Assembly (NCBI RefSeq): GCF_028767185.1
Contig: NZ_JARACK010000002.1
Coordinates: forward strand, 310,001-374,000
DNA length: 64,000 bases
Reading direction: 5' to 3'
Source: Mangrovimonas aestuarii
Lineage (GTDB): Bacteria > Bacteroidota > Bacteroidia > Flavobacteriales > Flavobacteriaceae
Part shown: positions 1-7,993 of the stretch, piece by piece
Layout of the letters: every line of letters starts with the position of its first letter
How positions within the stretch are numbered: position 1 is the stretch's first letter
Notes under the pieces: generated by a model
The model's input: only the letters and a program-made list of their open reading frames with translations
What the model was told of the DNA's origin: nothing
Database searches by the model: none
Position numbers and translations under genes: made by a program

Positions 1-71
1 AAAACATCAAGATTCTGGCTTTTTCTGTATTTTTCCAGTTCTATGTCATATCCTAAATCATCTAGTGTCAT
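1..71 (-). CDS. rsgA: Partial N-terminus of an RsgA-like ribosome-assembly GTPase
   Basis: Only the first 23 codons are inside the window. Reading on the minus strand from the ATG at 71, the peptide begins MTLDDLGYDIELEKYRKS. This resembles the N-terminus of RsgA (small-subunit-dependent GTPase A) from flavobacteria as I remember it. A purine-rich AGAAGAAA stretch sits just upstream of the ATG. Its 5' side ends in ATTATGCACAAC, the normal right end of a cassette, so it appears to be cassette cargo or the boundary gene of the array. The GTPase domain lies outside the window, so the call rests on a short N-terminal resemblance. Confidence 0.5.
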   Translation of the reverse strand, partial: MTLDDLGYDIELEKYRKSQNLDV

Positions 72-94
72 CTGTTTCTTCTAGTATTATGCAC

Positions 95-163
95 AACGGT
101 TTGTTTATGGTTTATTGCGTTGAAAACCAGAATCAATGAACACTATACCGTGTAGTGTGCTGT
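95..163. repeat. attC-like site 1, short and divergent
   Basis: The left core is preceded by GCAC and reads AACGGTTTGTTTATGG. The right end is altered: CCGTGTAGTGTGCTGTGC replaces the usual CCGTGTTGTGC. At about 70 bp it is much shorter than the typical site. It is the most integrase-distal site in the window. Confidence 0.6.
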
Positions 164-167
164 GCTT

Positions 168-494
168 TTAATGTGAAATTACTTTTAATCCAACTACAGA
201 ACAAATTAAGGTCGATATAAAAAATATTCTCCAAAAATTAACTGGCTCTTTAAATAATACTATTCCAACTAGCACAGTTCCTACAGCACCAATTCCAGTC
301 CAGACTGCGTAAGCTGTTCCTATTGGTAAAGTTTGAGTAGCTTTAATTAAAAGTCCCATACTAATACTTAGATTTACTATAAATCCTGTGTACCATAAAT
401 ACATTTCTGTATCTAAAGTTTCCTTAGCTTTACCTAAACACAAAGCAAATCCTACTTCAAATAATCCTGCTAATACTAATAATATCCAATTCAT
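168..494 (-). CDS. Small multidrug resistance (SMR) family exporter, SugE/Gdx-like
   Basis: A 108-aa protein with four hydrophobic segments filling the whole length, as in all SMR transporters. Glu13 in the first helix (GLFEVGFA) is at the conserved proton/substrate-coupling position. The segment TAYAVWTGIGAVGT near residues 61-74 is the SMR signature. The GLFEVGFALCLGKAKE start is closer to the SugE/Gdx (guanidinium exporter) branch than to QacE, but subtype cannot be fixed by eye. It works as an antiparallel dimer in the inner membrane. It shares a cassette with the Crp/Fnr-type regulator upstream: there is no site between them, only 70 bp. Confidence 0.85.
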   Translation of the reverse strand: MNWILLVLAGLFEVGFALCLGKAKETLDTEMYLWYTGFIVNLSISMGLLIKATQTLPIGTAYAVWTGIGAVGTVLVGIVLFKEPVNFWRIFFISTLICSVVGLKVISH

Positions 495-547
495 CTTTTT
501 TTTTTTTTGACAAATTTCCTCATTGTGGTTGAAGAAAAATTTAACAA

Positions 548-563
548 ATGTTAAAAAATGAAT
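548..563. promoter_or_regulatory. AT-rich palindrome between the regulator and the SMR gene
   Basis: The sequence around 548-563 reads TTTAACAAATGTTAAA, an inverted repeat of TTTAACA. It lies between the stop of the Crp/Fnr-like gene and the SMR start. It could be an operator or simply AT-rich spacer. Exact position is approximate. Confidence 0.3.
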
Positions 564-564
564 T

Positions 565-1128
565 TTAGTTTTTCTCGGCTCGAATTCGACTCAGGCTAAC
601 TTGAGTAATACCTAAGTAAGATGCTATATGCCCCAATTGTACCCGCTTTATCAAATTGGGGTTATCTTCTAATAGTTCTTTATATCGATCTTTCGCAGTT
701 TTGAATTGTCTTGAAATAAGTCTTTCTTCTGTTTTTATTAATTCTTGTTCTGCAAATTTTCTGCCCCAATTGGCAATATAAATATCGTCATTAAAAAGTT
801 GTCTTAAGTAACTTATATCTATTTTATAAAATTCTGAATCTTCAAGAAGTTCGATGTCTTCATATCCTTTTTGATCAGCAACATAACTTCTCATCGAAAT
901 TATAGTATCACCTTCTTTACCAAACCAGAATGTAATATCATTATTATCAGTTTTAGTATAAGCTCGTACTATTCCTTTTTTTATGAAAAATATTTCTTTG
1001 ACTATTTGATCTGCCTGGAATAATCTCTCTCCTTTTTTATAATTTACCTCATCAATGTATTCTACGACCTTAAGTTTTGATTGGTCGGGGAGTTGATAAA
1101 CTTTATTTAAAATCTCATCAATTTTCAT
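565..1128 (-). CDS. Crp/Fnr-family transcriptional regulator
   Basis: A 187-aa regulator. Residues 20-115 form the cyclic-nucleotide-binding-like beta-roll (YKKGERLFQADQIVKEIFFI, then KKGIVRAYTK). The C-terminus ends in a short winged-helix element (LGHIASYLGITQVSLSRIRAE) typical of flavobacterial Crp-like regulators of small-molecule exporters. The start was placed at the internal MKIDEILNKVY because the ten codons upstream run into the recombination site. It lies 70 bp upstream of the SMR exporter in the same orientation and the same cassette, so it plausibly controls that exporter. The ligand is unknown. Confidence 0.8.
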   Translation of the reverse strand: MKIDEILNKVYQLPDQSKLKVVEYIDEVNYKKGERLFQADQIVKEIFFIKKGIVRAYTKTDNNDITFWFGKEGDTIISMRSYVADQKGYEDIELLEDSEFYKIDISYLRQLFNDDIYIANWGRKFAEQELIKTEERLISRQFKTAKDRYKELLEDNPNLIKRVQLGHIASYLGITQVSLSRIRAEKN

Positions 1129-1160
1129 ATAAGTAAAGCATTTGTTGAAGCATTGCATAC

Positions 1161-1285
1161 AACGGTCTTGTATATGAAAAGTAGATGATTTTAAGCACTA
1201 ACTTTTCGGATTATAAATGACCTTTAGTTTGTTTATTATCATTTGTTTAATTAAGCACTTAAGCCGCTATTTTTTTATATTTGTT
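1161..1285. repeat. attC-like site 2, divergent centre
   Basis: Left core AACGGTCTTGTATATG and right core TATTTTTTTATATTTGTT. The centre does not match the main subfamilies. The left core follows the Crp-like gene start directly. Confidence 0.6.
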
Positions 1286-1310
1286 GTTTTCGAAAGCAAT
1301 TGTTTCATGG

Positions 1311-2294
1311 TCATTTAACGACCTCAAAGGTTTTTAAAAGGTTCTTTTTTGAGGCCATTGGCACTTCGGAAATAAGGGCATACTTACCTGGTTTTAGAAT
1401 TGCTTTAAAATAACCCCTACTGCCACTTGGCATATCATTTACACCTCCTAAAAATGTCAAACCTTTCGGTGCAGGCTCTTTCATACCTTCCATAAAATCA
1501 ACCCATTTTTCCAATGCCAACAGATCGGCTTCGTTACGATATTTTACAAGGTGTACGTCAAGTCCTACGATTGAAGTTTCTAATGAATATTCAATCTGGT
1601 CAACAAATTTCACCAAAAATGTGTAGGTACCAGCAGATGTGGGTGGTTCCCAGACCATACCTTTTTCGGTGGAAATATCAATCGCATAGTCAGCTGTTGG
1701 CTCATTGAGGTTTGAAGTCTCTCCCAATACTACAAATTCCTTTATCATCCCCATAATATGATGCATCATTCCATTTTCCATTCGTATATAGCATTCGGCA
1801 TAATATTTTCCTGGATTCAAATTCATGGTCGTCTCAGCGGTGAGACCTGGGGAAATCATACCAACACCGCCTGGAAATTTAACTTGGTTAAGCCACACCG
1901 GTAATTTGCTGAATTCTGCCTGCCCTTCTTTTACTTTTCCTTCGTCAAAGAGTAGCATTCCATCATTGATGGGCTTCAATATTTTTTGTCGGATGGTATC
2001 GATGTTGTGTTTGTCGTCTGGCCAATCATCTATAAGAATAAAGTGAGTTTGGTTTGATTTGTTGTGATACCGCCAGGTCGTCCAACCTGATGGTATGGTA
2101 TCCGGCATTTGGAATTCCATAGTTTCGGTAACGATTTCAACGACATTTCTATCTGCTACCTCCTCGATTTCAACTTCTGTTTTATCTTTTGGTTTTTGGT
2201 TATCCTTGCAGGATTGTATAAAAGAAATCGTTACTAAAGCCATTACAAAAAGTAGAACTGGTACTTTGCTTAATTTGATTTTTTGGACTTTCAT
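1311..2294 (-). CDS. Exported lipoprotein, cupredoxin-like domains possible
   Basis: A 327-aa protein. Residues 1-29 are a lipoprotein signal ending in TISFIQSC, with Cys29 as the lipidation site. Two beta-rich halves follow, each with a glycine/proline-rich LNPGKYYAECYI or LKPGKYALISEV strand motif typical of cupredoxin-like or archaellum-type sandwich domains. Around residue 175 there is a Met/His cluster (MENGMMHHIMGM) that could bind a metal, though this is only a composition argument. It is the only gene in its cassette, followed by site 3 on its 5' side. I do not recognise a specific function. Confidence 0.65.
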   Translation of the reverse strand: MKVQKIKLSKVPVLLFVMALVTISFIQSCKDNQKPKDKTEVEIEEVADRNVVEIVTETMEFQMPDTIPSGWTTWRYHNKSNQTHFILIDDWPDDKHNIDTIRQKILKPINDGMLLFDEGKVKEGQAEFSKLPVWLNQVKFPGGVGMISPGLTAETTMNLNPGKYYAECYIRMENGMMHHIMGMIKEFVVLGETSNLNEPTADYAIDISTEKGMVWEPPTSAGTYTFLVKFVDQIEYSLETSIVGLDVHLVKYRNEADLLALEKWVDFMEGMKEPAPKGLTFLGGVNDMPSGSRGYFKAILKPGKYALISEVPMASKKNLLKTFEVVK

Positions 2295-2328
2295 AATATT
2301 ATGCTTTTAGTTAATCGTTATTTTCGCC

Positions 2329-2449
2329 AACGGTTTGTATATAGTTTCGTTGCGTGAAAATCTGCAGGATTTTCAGAGTTAAGAAACTAAGTTAGCAAAA
2401 TTGCGAGGACTTTCCACAGGAAATATCTATAGGAACTATACATGGTGTT
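2329..2449. repeat. attC-like site 3, subfamily B
   Basis: AACGGTTTGTATATAG left arm, TTTCGTTGC inner arm, centre with AAAATCTGCAGGATTTTC, right arm ACTATACATGGTGTT. The right core overlaps the stop codon of the next gene. Confidence 0.85.
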
Positions 2450-3446
2450 AGCGGCTGGTTTCTTTCAAAGTCCAAATTGCACCGTTTTTTGTTGTCATTT
2501 TTTCTAATTTTCCACTATTAGTTAAACCGTCCAAATATTTTTCACATTCTTTATGTGGTGTTTCTGTGAGTTCTGAAAACTCTTTTGCTGTCAATGAATG
2601 ATATTTAGAAAACACTGAACTCCAAGTTTTGTTATAAGCTGTTTTGGTAGCAGTAGGATACAATTTAAGTAAAGTACCCTCAAAAGTATTGTATGGTTTT
2701 GAACCATATACTATTTCTTTATGTCCTGTTGTGTCAGTAAAAAACATTGTTGGAAATCCTCTTACGCCTAATTCTCGACCTAATCTCAAGTCTTCTTCAA
2801 AAAGTTCCTTTGCTTTTCCATTATAATCTTGTTTGAAATTAACAACGTCAAGTCCAACTTTCTTTGCTGCCAATTCTAAATGCTCCCATTTTGTTATATT
2901 CTTTTTTTGAAGAAAAACCATTTCCCTAATTTCCCGAAGAAATAAAATGGCCCTAGCGTTATCTTGTATTTGTGCTGCTTTAAATGCAATTGAAGGTGGA
3001 TAAGAAGAAGATAAAGGGTCTTCTAGCCAGACATCTCCTTCAATTGGCATGTCATAATAGACACTTACTTCGTCCCAATGATGTGCTACATCTGAAGGTT
3101 TGCTGATGCCACCACTGTTGTAATTCCAGTTAGGAAGTAAACCACCCATTCTATATTCAATTTCTATATTATCTCCATACTCCAATTTTAGTTTTCGTAG
3201 TTGTGGTTCAATGACCCAACAAGAGGAACAAATAGGGTCGGTATAATAGATTATTTTAACAGGTTTTTGGTTCGTCTTTGCTGAACTGCTATCTGTTAAG
3301 CTTGAATTATTAATGGGCATTTCGCAAATACCACTTTTAAGGTTACATTGTAAAACGTTGTTTTCCTTCATTTTTCTTTTCGTTTGAGCTTGGCAACCAA
3401 AATAGCCAAGCAGAATTAATATTGATACTAACTTGAGTATTCTCAT
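2448..3446 (-). CDS. DsbA/FrnE-family thioredoxin-fold lipoprotein with CSSC active site
   Basis: A 332-aa protein. A lipoprotein signal ends in LLGYFGC (Cys18). Residues 70 onward form a thioredoxin-fold domain of the DsbA/SpxH (YjbH) type. The redox pair is CSSC in YTDPICSSCW instead of the CPxC of classical DsbA, and the cis-Pro region is GVRGFPTMFF. The C-terminal 60 residues look like a small helical extension. Its stop codon (TAA) lies inside the GTT core of site 3. It is transcribed divergently from an HxlR regulator in the same cassette. A redox role is inferred from the fold; substrate unknown. Confidence 0.8.
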   Translation of the reverse strand: MRILKLVSILILLGYFGCQAQTKRKMKENNVLQCNLKSGICEMPINNSSLTDSSSAKTNQKPVKIIYYTDPICSSCWVIEPQLRKLKLEYGDNIEIEYRMGGLLPNWNYNSGGISKPSDVAHHWDEVSVYYDMPIEGDVWLEDPLSSSYPPSIAFKAAQIQDNARAILFLREIREMVFLQKKNITKWEHLELAAKKVGLDVVNFKQDYNGKAKELFEEDLRLGRELGVRGFPTMFFTDTTGHKEIVYGSKPYNTFEGTLLKLYPTATKTAYNKTWSSVFSKYHSLTAKEFSELTETPHKECEKYLDGLTNSGKLEKMTTKNGAIWTLKETSR

Positions 3447-3474
3447 TTTTACTGTTTATTATGATGTTCCAAAT

Positions 3475-3529
3475 GTACAGTACATCAGCTGTACTTTTTA
3501 TATGGGTTTCCTTTAGGAAAGTACTTTCC
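3475..3529. promoter_or_regulatory. Operator-like palindromes between dsbA-like and hxlR-like genes
   Basis: Two inverted repeats lie in the 133-bp divergent intergenic region. GTACAG at 3475-3480 pairs with CTGTAC at 3489-3494. At 3516-3529 there is a perfect 14-bp palindrome GGAAAGTACTTTCC. HxlR-family regulators usually bind palindromes in such divergent promoters, so these are likely autoregulatory operators. A TATACTTTTA element at 3553-3562 may be the -7 box for the hxlR gene. Confidence 0.55.
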
Positions 3530-3579
3530 TTTTGGATCCTTTTAGATAGATTTATACTTTTACAGGAAGTAAAAAAGAA

Positions 3580-3945
3580 ATGAGAAAAAAAGCTGAAATC
3601 AACGCAACACCCGTTTGTCAGGTTAGGATGCAAGCCATAACTGATGCTATGAGTCTCTTATCAGGCAAATGGAAGTTTCATATTCTTGGGACACTTATAG
3701 AAGGCAACGAATTAGGTTTTATGGATTTACTACGAGAAGTTGATGGAATTGGTACTAAAATGCTTTCCAAGGAACTTCAAGATTTAGAAGTCAACAATTT
3801 GATTAGTCGAACTGTAATGAATACAAAACCAATAACTGTTAAATACTCAATTGCAGAAAAGGGGAGGACGCTTTCGCCTCTTATAGATGAGTTAACAAAA
3901 TGGGGCATTGAATACAGAAATTCAGTCTTTGAAAAAAATCAGTAG
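3580..3945 (+). CDS. HxlR-family winged-helix transcriptional regulator
   Basis: A 121-aa single-domain protein. The sequence C-x2-V-R-M-x-A-I-x-D-A-M-x-L-L-S-G-K-W is the standard HxlR N-terminus, and Cys13 is at the position used as a redox sensor in YodB/HypR-type members. The recognition helix region is GIGTKMLSKELQDLE and the wing ends YSIAEKGRTL. It is the only clear plus-strand gene in the cassette array, divergent from the thioredoxin-fold lipoprotein. Thiol/electrophile-responsive control of that neighbour is a reasonable inference. Confidence 0.88.
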   Translation: MRKKAEINATPVCQVRMQAITDAMSLLSGKWKFHILGTLIEGNELGFMDLLREVDGIGTKMLSKELQDLEVNNLISRTVMNTKPITVKYSIAEKGRTLSPLIDELTKWGIEYRNSVFEKNQ

Positions 3946-3996
3946 TTCTTGGGGTAAATATTTTTAGGAAATGAACCTGTTCTTTCACTTGACTCT

Positions 3997-4119
3997 AGAG
4001 GTCTCGGCTATTCGTAGTGCGGGATTTCAAGGCACTTAATTTTCGGTTACAATATAATTAATTAAACACAAAAACGGTTCGAGTTTACACCCAAACCGCT
4101 ATTGTTTTTATACATTGTT
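3997..4119. repeat. attC-like site 4, subfamily C-like, degenerate left core
   Basis: The left core reads AGAGGTCTCGGCTATTCG in place of AACGGTCTCGGCTATGAG, so the AAC is lost. The right end TTTTTATACATTGTTGGC is normal. The loss of the core suggests a decayed site. Confidence 0.6.
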
Positions 4120-4127
4120 GGCTTTTG

Positions 4128-5144
4128 TTATTTTTTAATTTGATGTTCCCAATAAGCGCCACTAATGTCTGTGATTTTAAGAGTATATGTACCTTTAAAC
4201 AAACTTGATAAAACTTCATTATCCAAATTTAGCTTTGCTTTTGCCCCTAATGGAATAATTAAACTATGCTTACCTGGTTTTATTTTGGCTACATAGTAGT
4301 TAGAAATACTTTCATTTTTTAAAGTTGCCAAATCTTCCTGAGTATATTCTATAATCGTATTATTTTTGTTGTCAAACAATTCAATGCTAATAACCCAAGA
4401 GCCATAAACATCAACACCTTCCGTCCTATAAACATCAAAACTTAATCTATTTCCGGTGATTTTTCCATCTGTAATTTCCAGTTTTGGCTTTACCGATTTA
4501 TTATGAAGTGTTCCCCAAACGCCACCGTGAAATACCTGGTTTGTCATTAAGGTCATTCCTAAAATAAATATAGAACCTATTAAAACAACTTTTGGAAAAA
4601 CACTTTCTTTTATTGGTAAGATACCTGAACCCAACCAAGCAAACCATTTCTTTTTTGTGATTGCAAAATTATTTTTCATTAAATAATTGTCCACAGAGTA
4701 TTTTCCGCTTCCCGTCAAAAACAAGACAAAACCTGTGGCGATCCCTAGGATTCCTATTTGCCATTCGTCAAGGCAAGTTGTGCCAATCCAACCAGAACCT
4801 AAAAGGATTCCCATAGCTAACCCAAAAACACCAATGCTCATTATTCGAGTAAACAAACCGAACATGATAAACAAGCCAACAATACCTTCAACAATAGTGA
4901 AAATCACCATATTAATCCAAAGTACATCTGGATTTTCTACCAAGTATTGTATCATTGGTTTTATACCCAAGGCGTTGGTTAAGAAGGCATTAAATTTTTC
5001 ACCAATATAACCCGTTACTTCAGGGTCAAGTTTATCGGCTAATACGGTTCTTCTCCAAAATGCCGAGAAATAGGTCCAGCCAACTATTAATCTTAATGAG
5101 AGAGCTAAAAGCCCTGAATCATTTTTTAAACTGATATTTTTCAT
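4128..5144 (-). CDS. DoxD-DoxA fusion, thiosulfate:quinone oxidoreductase-like membrane protein
   Basis: A 338-aa protein. The first 210 residues carry four to five membrane helices with the DoxX/DoxD pattern (LSLRLIVGWTYFSAFWRR, then WLGSGILPIKESVFPKV). The last 130 residues are a soluble beta-rich domain like DoxA (GVWGTLHNKSVKPKL, then IKPGKHSLIIPLG). DoxD and DoxA are the two subunits of thiosulfate:quinone oxidoreductase in archaea, and fused forms occur in bacteria. It lies 6 bp downstream of a DsrE-like gene, forming a small sulfur-related operon inside one cassette. Electron transfer to quinone is inferred from the family. Confidence 0.75.
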   Translation of the reverse strand: MKNISLKNDSGLLALSLRLIVGWTYFSAFWRRTVLADKLDPEVTGYIGEKFNAFLTNALGIKPMIQYLVENPDVLWINMVIFTIVEGIVGLFIMFGLFTRIMSIGVFGLAMGILLGSGWIGTTCLDEWQIGILGIATGFVLFLTGSGKYSVDNYLMKNNFAITKKKWFAWLGSGILPIKESVFPKVVLIGSIFILGMTLMTNQVFHGGVWGTLHNKSVKPKLEITDGKITGNRLSFDVYRTEGVDVYGSWVISIELFDNKNNTIIEYTQEDLATLKNESISNYYVAKIKPGKHSLIIPLGAKAKLNLDNEVLSSLFKGTYTLKITDISGAYWEHQIKK

Positions 5145-5150
5145 AGTTTA

Positions 5151-5576
5151 TTAGATTGTATGTGTGATAAATCCTTTCTTAACAAGTTGAAAACCGTATA
5201 AAATACCATTGGGTGTAATTTCAAGGTTACTTGGCAATGTTTCTGGATTTATATTAAATTTTGAAAGTGAAATTCCACAGACAAAAACTTTTAATTTTTG
5301 GGCTTTTGCTTTTTCCAATAGTTCATTAAAATCTGGATTATCTACAATGTCATTAACTGTTTTACCACAGATGATTACATGAAAATCTCCATATTTTCTC
5401 CCATCTTCTTTTGCTAATGCATTTGCGGTGAGCAGAACAGGTTTAAGTTGTTGTATGTTTTTTGTTAGCACTAAATAATTATTCTTTTTTGGATTAATCT
5501 CATGTGCTTGTAATTGGGTTGTTCCCAATAACAAAAGGAACATCGTTGTTATGTGTATAATTGAATTTTTCATTGT
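5151..5576 (-). CDS. Periplasmic DsrE/F-like sulfur-relay family protein
   Basis: A 141-aa protein starting at MKNSIIHITT. The longer in-frame ATG upstream adds 11 residues with no signal-peptide character. Residues 1-24 form a signal peptide ending near QAHE. The mature part has the alternating alpha/beta pattern of DsrE-like proteins, with Cys residues in FHVIICGKTVND and KVFVCGISLSK. These are the positions used for persulfide transfer in related families. It lies directly upstream of the DoxDA-like gene, supporting a sulfur role. Confidence 0.7.
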   Translation of the reverse strand, partial: TMKNSIIHITTMFLLLLGTTQLQAHEINPKKNNYLVLTKNIQQLKPVLLTANALAKEDGRKYGDFHVIICGKTVNDIVDNPDFNELLEKAKAQKLKVFVCGISLSKFNINPETLPSNLEITPNGILYGFQLVKKGFITHTI

Positions 5577-5605
5577 TTTTGAATTAATAATTAAAAAGAA
5601 ATCCG

Positions 5606-5967
5606 TCAAGTATGGCTGTATTCTAAAAAAATCGCTCCTAATGTTGTCATTTACCTAACTTGGATTGTTAGTGTAATTGGAATTAAAACAGTTATTACCA
5701 CTATTGCAGATATCTGATTTTTGAATCCAATAAGCAATGAAATGCCCTTATTTAGCAGTATAATACCTGATAGAACAATGGCTGTCTAAGGTGTTCCTTG
5801 AATATTTCCAATAAGTCCGATAGGAGTATTTTCTATCCTACTAACGGTTTTTTCTGTGTTAAAAAAATGACTGATACTAGCTACTATAAAAATTAAGCTA
5901 AGTATTATGGGAAGTATAACTACAGACTTGTAGTTAACCTCAATTTTTTTCTTGAAATTACATTTGA
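5606..5967 (-). pseudogene. DoxX-like membrane protein remnant with two in-frame stops
   Basis: A single minus-strand frame gives hydrophobic DoxX-like text (SVVILPIILSLIFIVASIS, then GISLLIGFKNQISAIVV). It is interrupted by TAG after GNIQGTP and by TAA after LTIQVR, and ends at TGA 5606-5608. No start codon is left at the 5' side. Keeping one frame across 350 bp with only point-mutation stops points to a recent pseudogene. It is just upstream of the DsrE-DoxDA pair, so it was probably part of that cassette. It fills most of the 450-bp gap. Confidence 0.75.
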
Positions 5968-6030
5968 ACTATTTGTAATTGATAAAGATGTAGCTGTAGT
6001 AACTACATAAATTTTATTTTAAAAAATCAA

Positions 6031-6408
6031 TTACGAATGAATCTTGAGGTTTTGATATAAAATATACAGCGGAACATTAGTTGCCTGCTGTTTATTTAAT
6101 ATTGTAAGGTTAAGAGGATGCTTGGTTGAATAGCTTGTAAAATCAAGCCAAAAAATTTCTGAAATTAGTAAATCAAATTGCTGAAATGTTGGTTTTGAAT
6201 TATTTTGGTTGATTTCAGAAAACTGAAAAGTCTGGCAATTTGATTGAGAAATTGTAGATTGGCTCTTGTTTAAGACTTTAGTTAGAGGAATACCTATTTC
6301 CGCTTGAATAAAATTCCTAACCTTACAAGGTGAAAGTAAAAGCAATACTACAATTCCAAAAATTGACAAAATTGTAATTATTTTATTTGCTTTGAGATTT
6401 CCTTTCAT
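6031..6408 (-). CDS. Hypothetical protein with one N-terminal membrane segment
   Basis: A 125-aa protein with a hydrophobic segment at residues 9-26 (IITILSIFGIVVLLLLSP) followed by a polar, Ser/Gln/Asn-rich region containing two Cys residues. It resembles small uncharacterised proteins near metal-efflux operons in flavobacteria, but I cannot name the family. It lies in the most decayed part of the array and may itself be a cassette that lost its separating site from the DoxX remnant. Confidence 0.5.
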   Translation of the reverse strand: MKGNLKANKIITILSIFGIVVLLLLSPCKVRNFIQAEIGIPLTKVLNKSQSTISQSNCQTFQFSEINQNNSKPTFQQFDLLISEIFWLDFTSYSTKHPLNLTILNKQQATNVPLYILYQNLKIHS

Positions 6409-6463
6409 TTATGCAAAAATAGGTTTAATTTTTATTGATGGTAATTTTTTCTTAATAAAAACT

Positions 6464-6585
6464 AAAGTTGTAGCTATGAGTAGCTGAGTGTTTTAGCGGT
6501 TAACTTAGCAAGTATGTACCAAGTTGGAAATTACGCAGTAATTTACAAAGTAGGTGAGGGCAAGCAATTAATTATTGCTATTGTT
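6464..6585. repeat. attC-like site 5, subfamily C, degenerate left core
   Basis: Left end AAAGTTGTAGCTATGAGTAG in place of AACGGTCTCGGCTATGAGTAG. The right end ATTGCTATTGTTGTAAGG is intact. The centre keeps the TTGCAAGTA-like and GTAGGCGAG-like blocks of subfamily C. Confidence 0.65.
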
Positions 6586-6654
6586 GTAAGGCGTTATTTA
6601 TACAGAGCAATAAATAAAGAATGAAAACCGTAGACTTTCTACTTACAAAGAAGG

Positions 6655-6999
6655 TTAAAGGATGTCAGCACAATCATTTTTAATTTCAGTAAAAATGGCT
6701 GATAAAGGTCTGTTCAAATAATCTTTCAGGTAGATGTTAGCCAGGGAGGCAGTGAAAGTCTTGGTCACAGAACCTATTTCAAAAAGGGTTAAACTGTCTG
6801 GTTGATTATTACTGCCATCGAACTAACCAAACCCATAAAAATCCGTGCTTCCGTCAGGGAATAAAATTCCGATGGCAAGGCTTGGATTTAATTCCAGATC
6901 TATTCGTCTCTTAATTTCAGCTTCTAACCCTTCGGTTATTGCTTGCCCGACAAGACTATTTGAAGTAAAGATTAACAAAAGACAGTAAATATATTTCAT
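6655..6999 (-). pseudogene. Truncated serine beta-lactamase-like hydrolase with in-frame stop
   Basis: The reading frame starts MKYIYCLLLIFTSNS (signal peptide) and continues through ELNPSLAIGILFPDGSTDFYGFG, where a TAG at 6823-6825 interrupts it. Past the stop the same frame gives FDGSNNQPDSLTLFEIGSVTK, which contains the S-x-x-K active-site motif of beta-lactamase/D-peptidase-fold hydrolases. It ends in TAA at 6655 with the rest of the family domain missing. It is a broken relative of the intact hydrolase at 13945-15030. Confidence 0.8.
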
Positions 7000-7021
7000 T
7001 GTTTTCGTTCTAATGTTGCAC

Positions 7022-7143
7022 AACACATCAGCTATGAATGGTTGCCAGTAGTTTTACTTAAATTTGAAAGTACGCAAAAAGTTAAAATCCGCAATGATTT
7101 TTTAGAAGCAGGTGAAAACAATAAATTGCTTATAGACACTGTT
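7022..7143. repeat. attC-like site 6, subfamily C, diverged
   Basis: Left core AACACATCAGCTATGAATGG with GCAC before it. Right arm TTGCTTATAGACACTGTTGG. The AACGG core has changed to AACAC. Confidence 0.7.
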
Positions 7144-7149
7144 GGCTGT

Positions 7150-7380
7150 TCGTTTTTATTCCTTTTTGATTTCAAATATTTTGTCCGAAAGTCAATAAGT
7201 TACTGTCTGGGGTAAGCTCTTTAAATTCAAAAAAATGGATTTGGATCTTGTCTTTTCCATCATCAATTATCCGTAAAAATCAGCAATACCATATTCTTTA
7301 AATCCTAGCTGGTTTGAGTAAAATTCCTGTGTCACATTTTTGTCATGCATCGGTAATTTTGGATAGATGTCAATGAGCAT
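7150..7380 (-). pseudogene. VOC/glyoxalase (bleomycin-resistance-like) fold remnant
   Basis: From the ATG at 7380 the minus strand gives MLIDIYPKLPMHDKNVTQEF and YSNQLGFKEYGIADFYG, then a stop. Shifting frame once recovers GKDKIQIHFFEFKELTPDS. These are the first beta-alpha-beta units of a VOC-fold protein. The rest of the domain is missing and the frame is broken, so it is a pseudogene. It occupies a stretch that would otherwise look empty. Confidence 0.7.
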
Positions 7381-7480
7381 AGTATTCTATTAAGTTATTA
7401 AATTCAATATTTTAATTGTCCAGATTAGTTCAAGTTCAATTATTATACTTGATTCAGACGACTTTTCTTAAATGATCGCA

Positions 7481-7545
7481 AACGGTTAGTCTATAATACC
7501 GTTGTTAGGAAAAATCGGAAATTTTTCAGAGTAGGAATTGTTGTT
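7481..7545. repeat. attC-like site 7, rearranged remnant
   Basis: AACGGTTAGTCTATAATACC is followed at once by GTTGTT, so the left and right cores are only about 20 bp apart. A second right-core-like ATTGTTGTTAG follows 40 bp later. It looks like an internally deleted site. Confidence 0.45.
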
Positions 7546-7578
7546 AGTTAAAGGTAGGTCTTTTAGTATAGAGTAGGT

Positions 7579-7607
7579 GTAGCCTTCCCTAAAAAGGGTA
7601 AGGCTAC
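7579..7607. terminator. Strong hairpin, possible bidirectional terminator
   Basis: GTAGCCTT plus CCCT pairs with AGGG plus AAGGCTAC around an AAAA loop, with one bulged T. No long T tract follows, so termination is uncertain. It lies between site 7 and the hypothetical gene at 7635. Confidence 0.4.
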
Positions 7608-7634
7608 AGATAGTTTAGTATTCATTTTTAAAAG

Positions 7635-7949
7635 CTAAACATGTGGAACAGCAACTTCTAAATTTCCTTTTCCTAAGGAGAAAGAAATGTTTAAAAAAAT
7701 TGTTCTTTCACGAATTGAACTTGAATCTAATTTATCAAAATCATCCATTTCAATATAATTTTGTAAGTCTAAATAAAGTTTATCGATTTTTTGCTCTTCA
7801 AGTTCAATTTTTAATGACATTGAGAGGTCAGAAAACTGTTTAACATCAACTACATCACCTGAATTATTTATAATTTCATTTATTTTCTCAAGAGCTGTAT
7901 ACTTACTTTCTTTAGAATATCCTTTCCAGAAAATATATTTGTTTGCCAT
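7635..7949 (-). CDS. Hypothetical protein
   Basis: A 104-aa soluble protein starting MANKYIFWKGYSKESKYTAL. The middle is helical and acidic (LEEQKIDKLYLDLQNYIEMDD) and there are no Cys or membrane segments. No family recognised. It is flanked by the degenerate sites 7 and 8. Confidence 0.55.
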   Translation of the reverse strand: MANKYIFWKGYSKESKYTALEKINEIINNSGDVVDVKQFSDLSMSLKIELEEQKIDKLYLDLQNYIEMDDFDKLDSSSIRERTIFLNISFSLGKGNLEVAVPHV

Positions 7950-7993
7950 CTTGCACGATTATTTTTCAATGTAGTTTAGGCTTAATTATCCAC

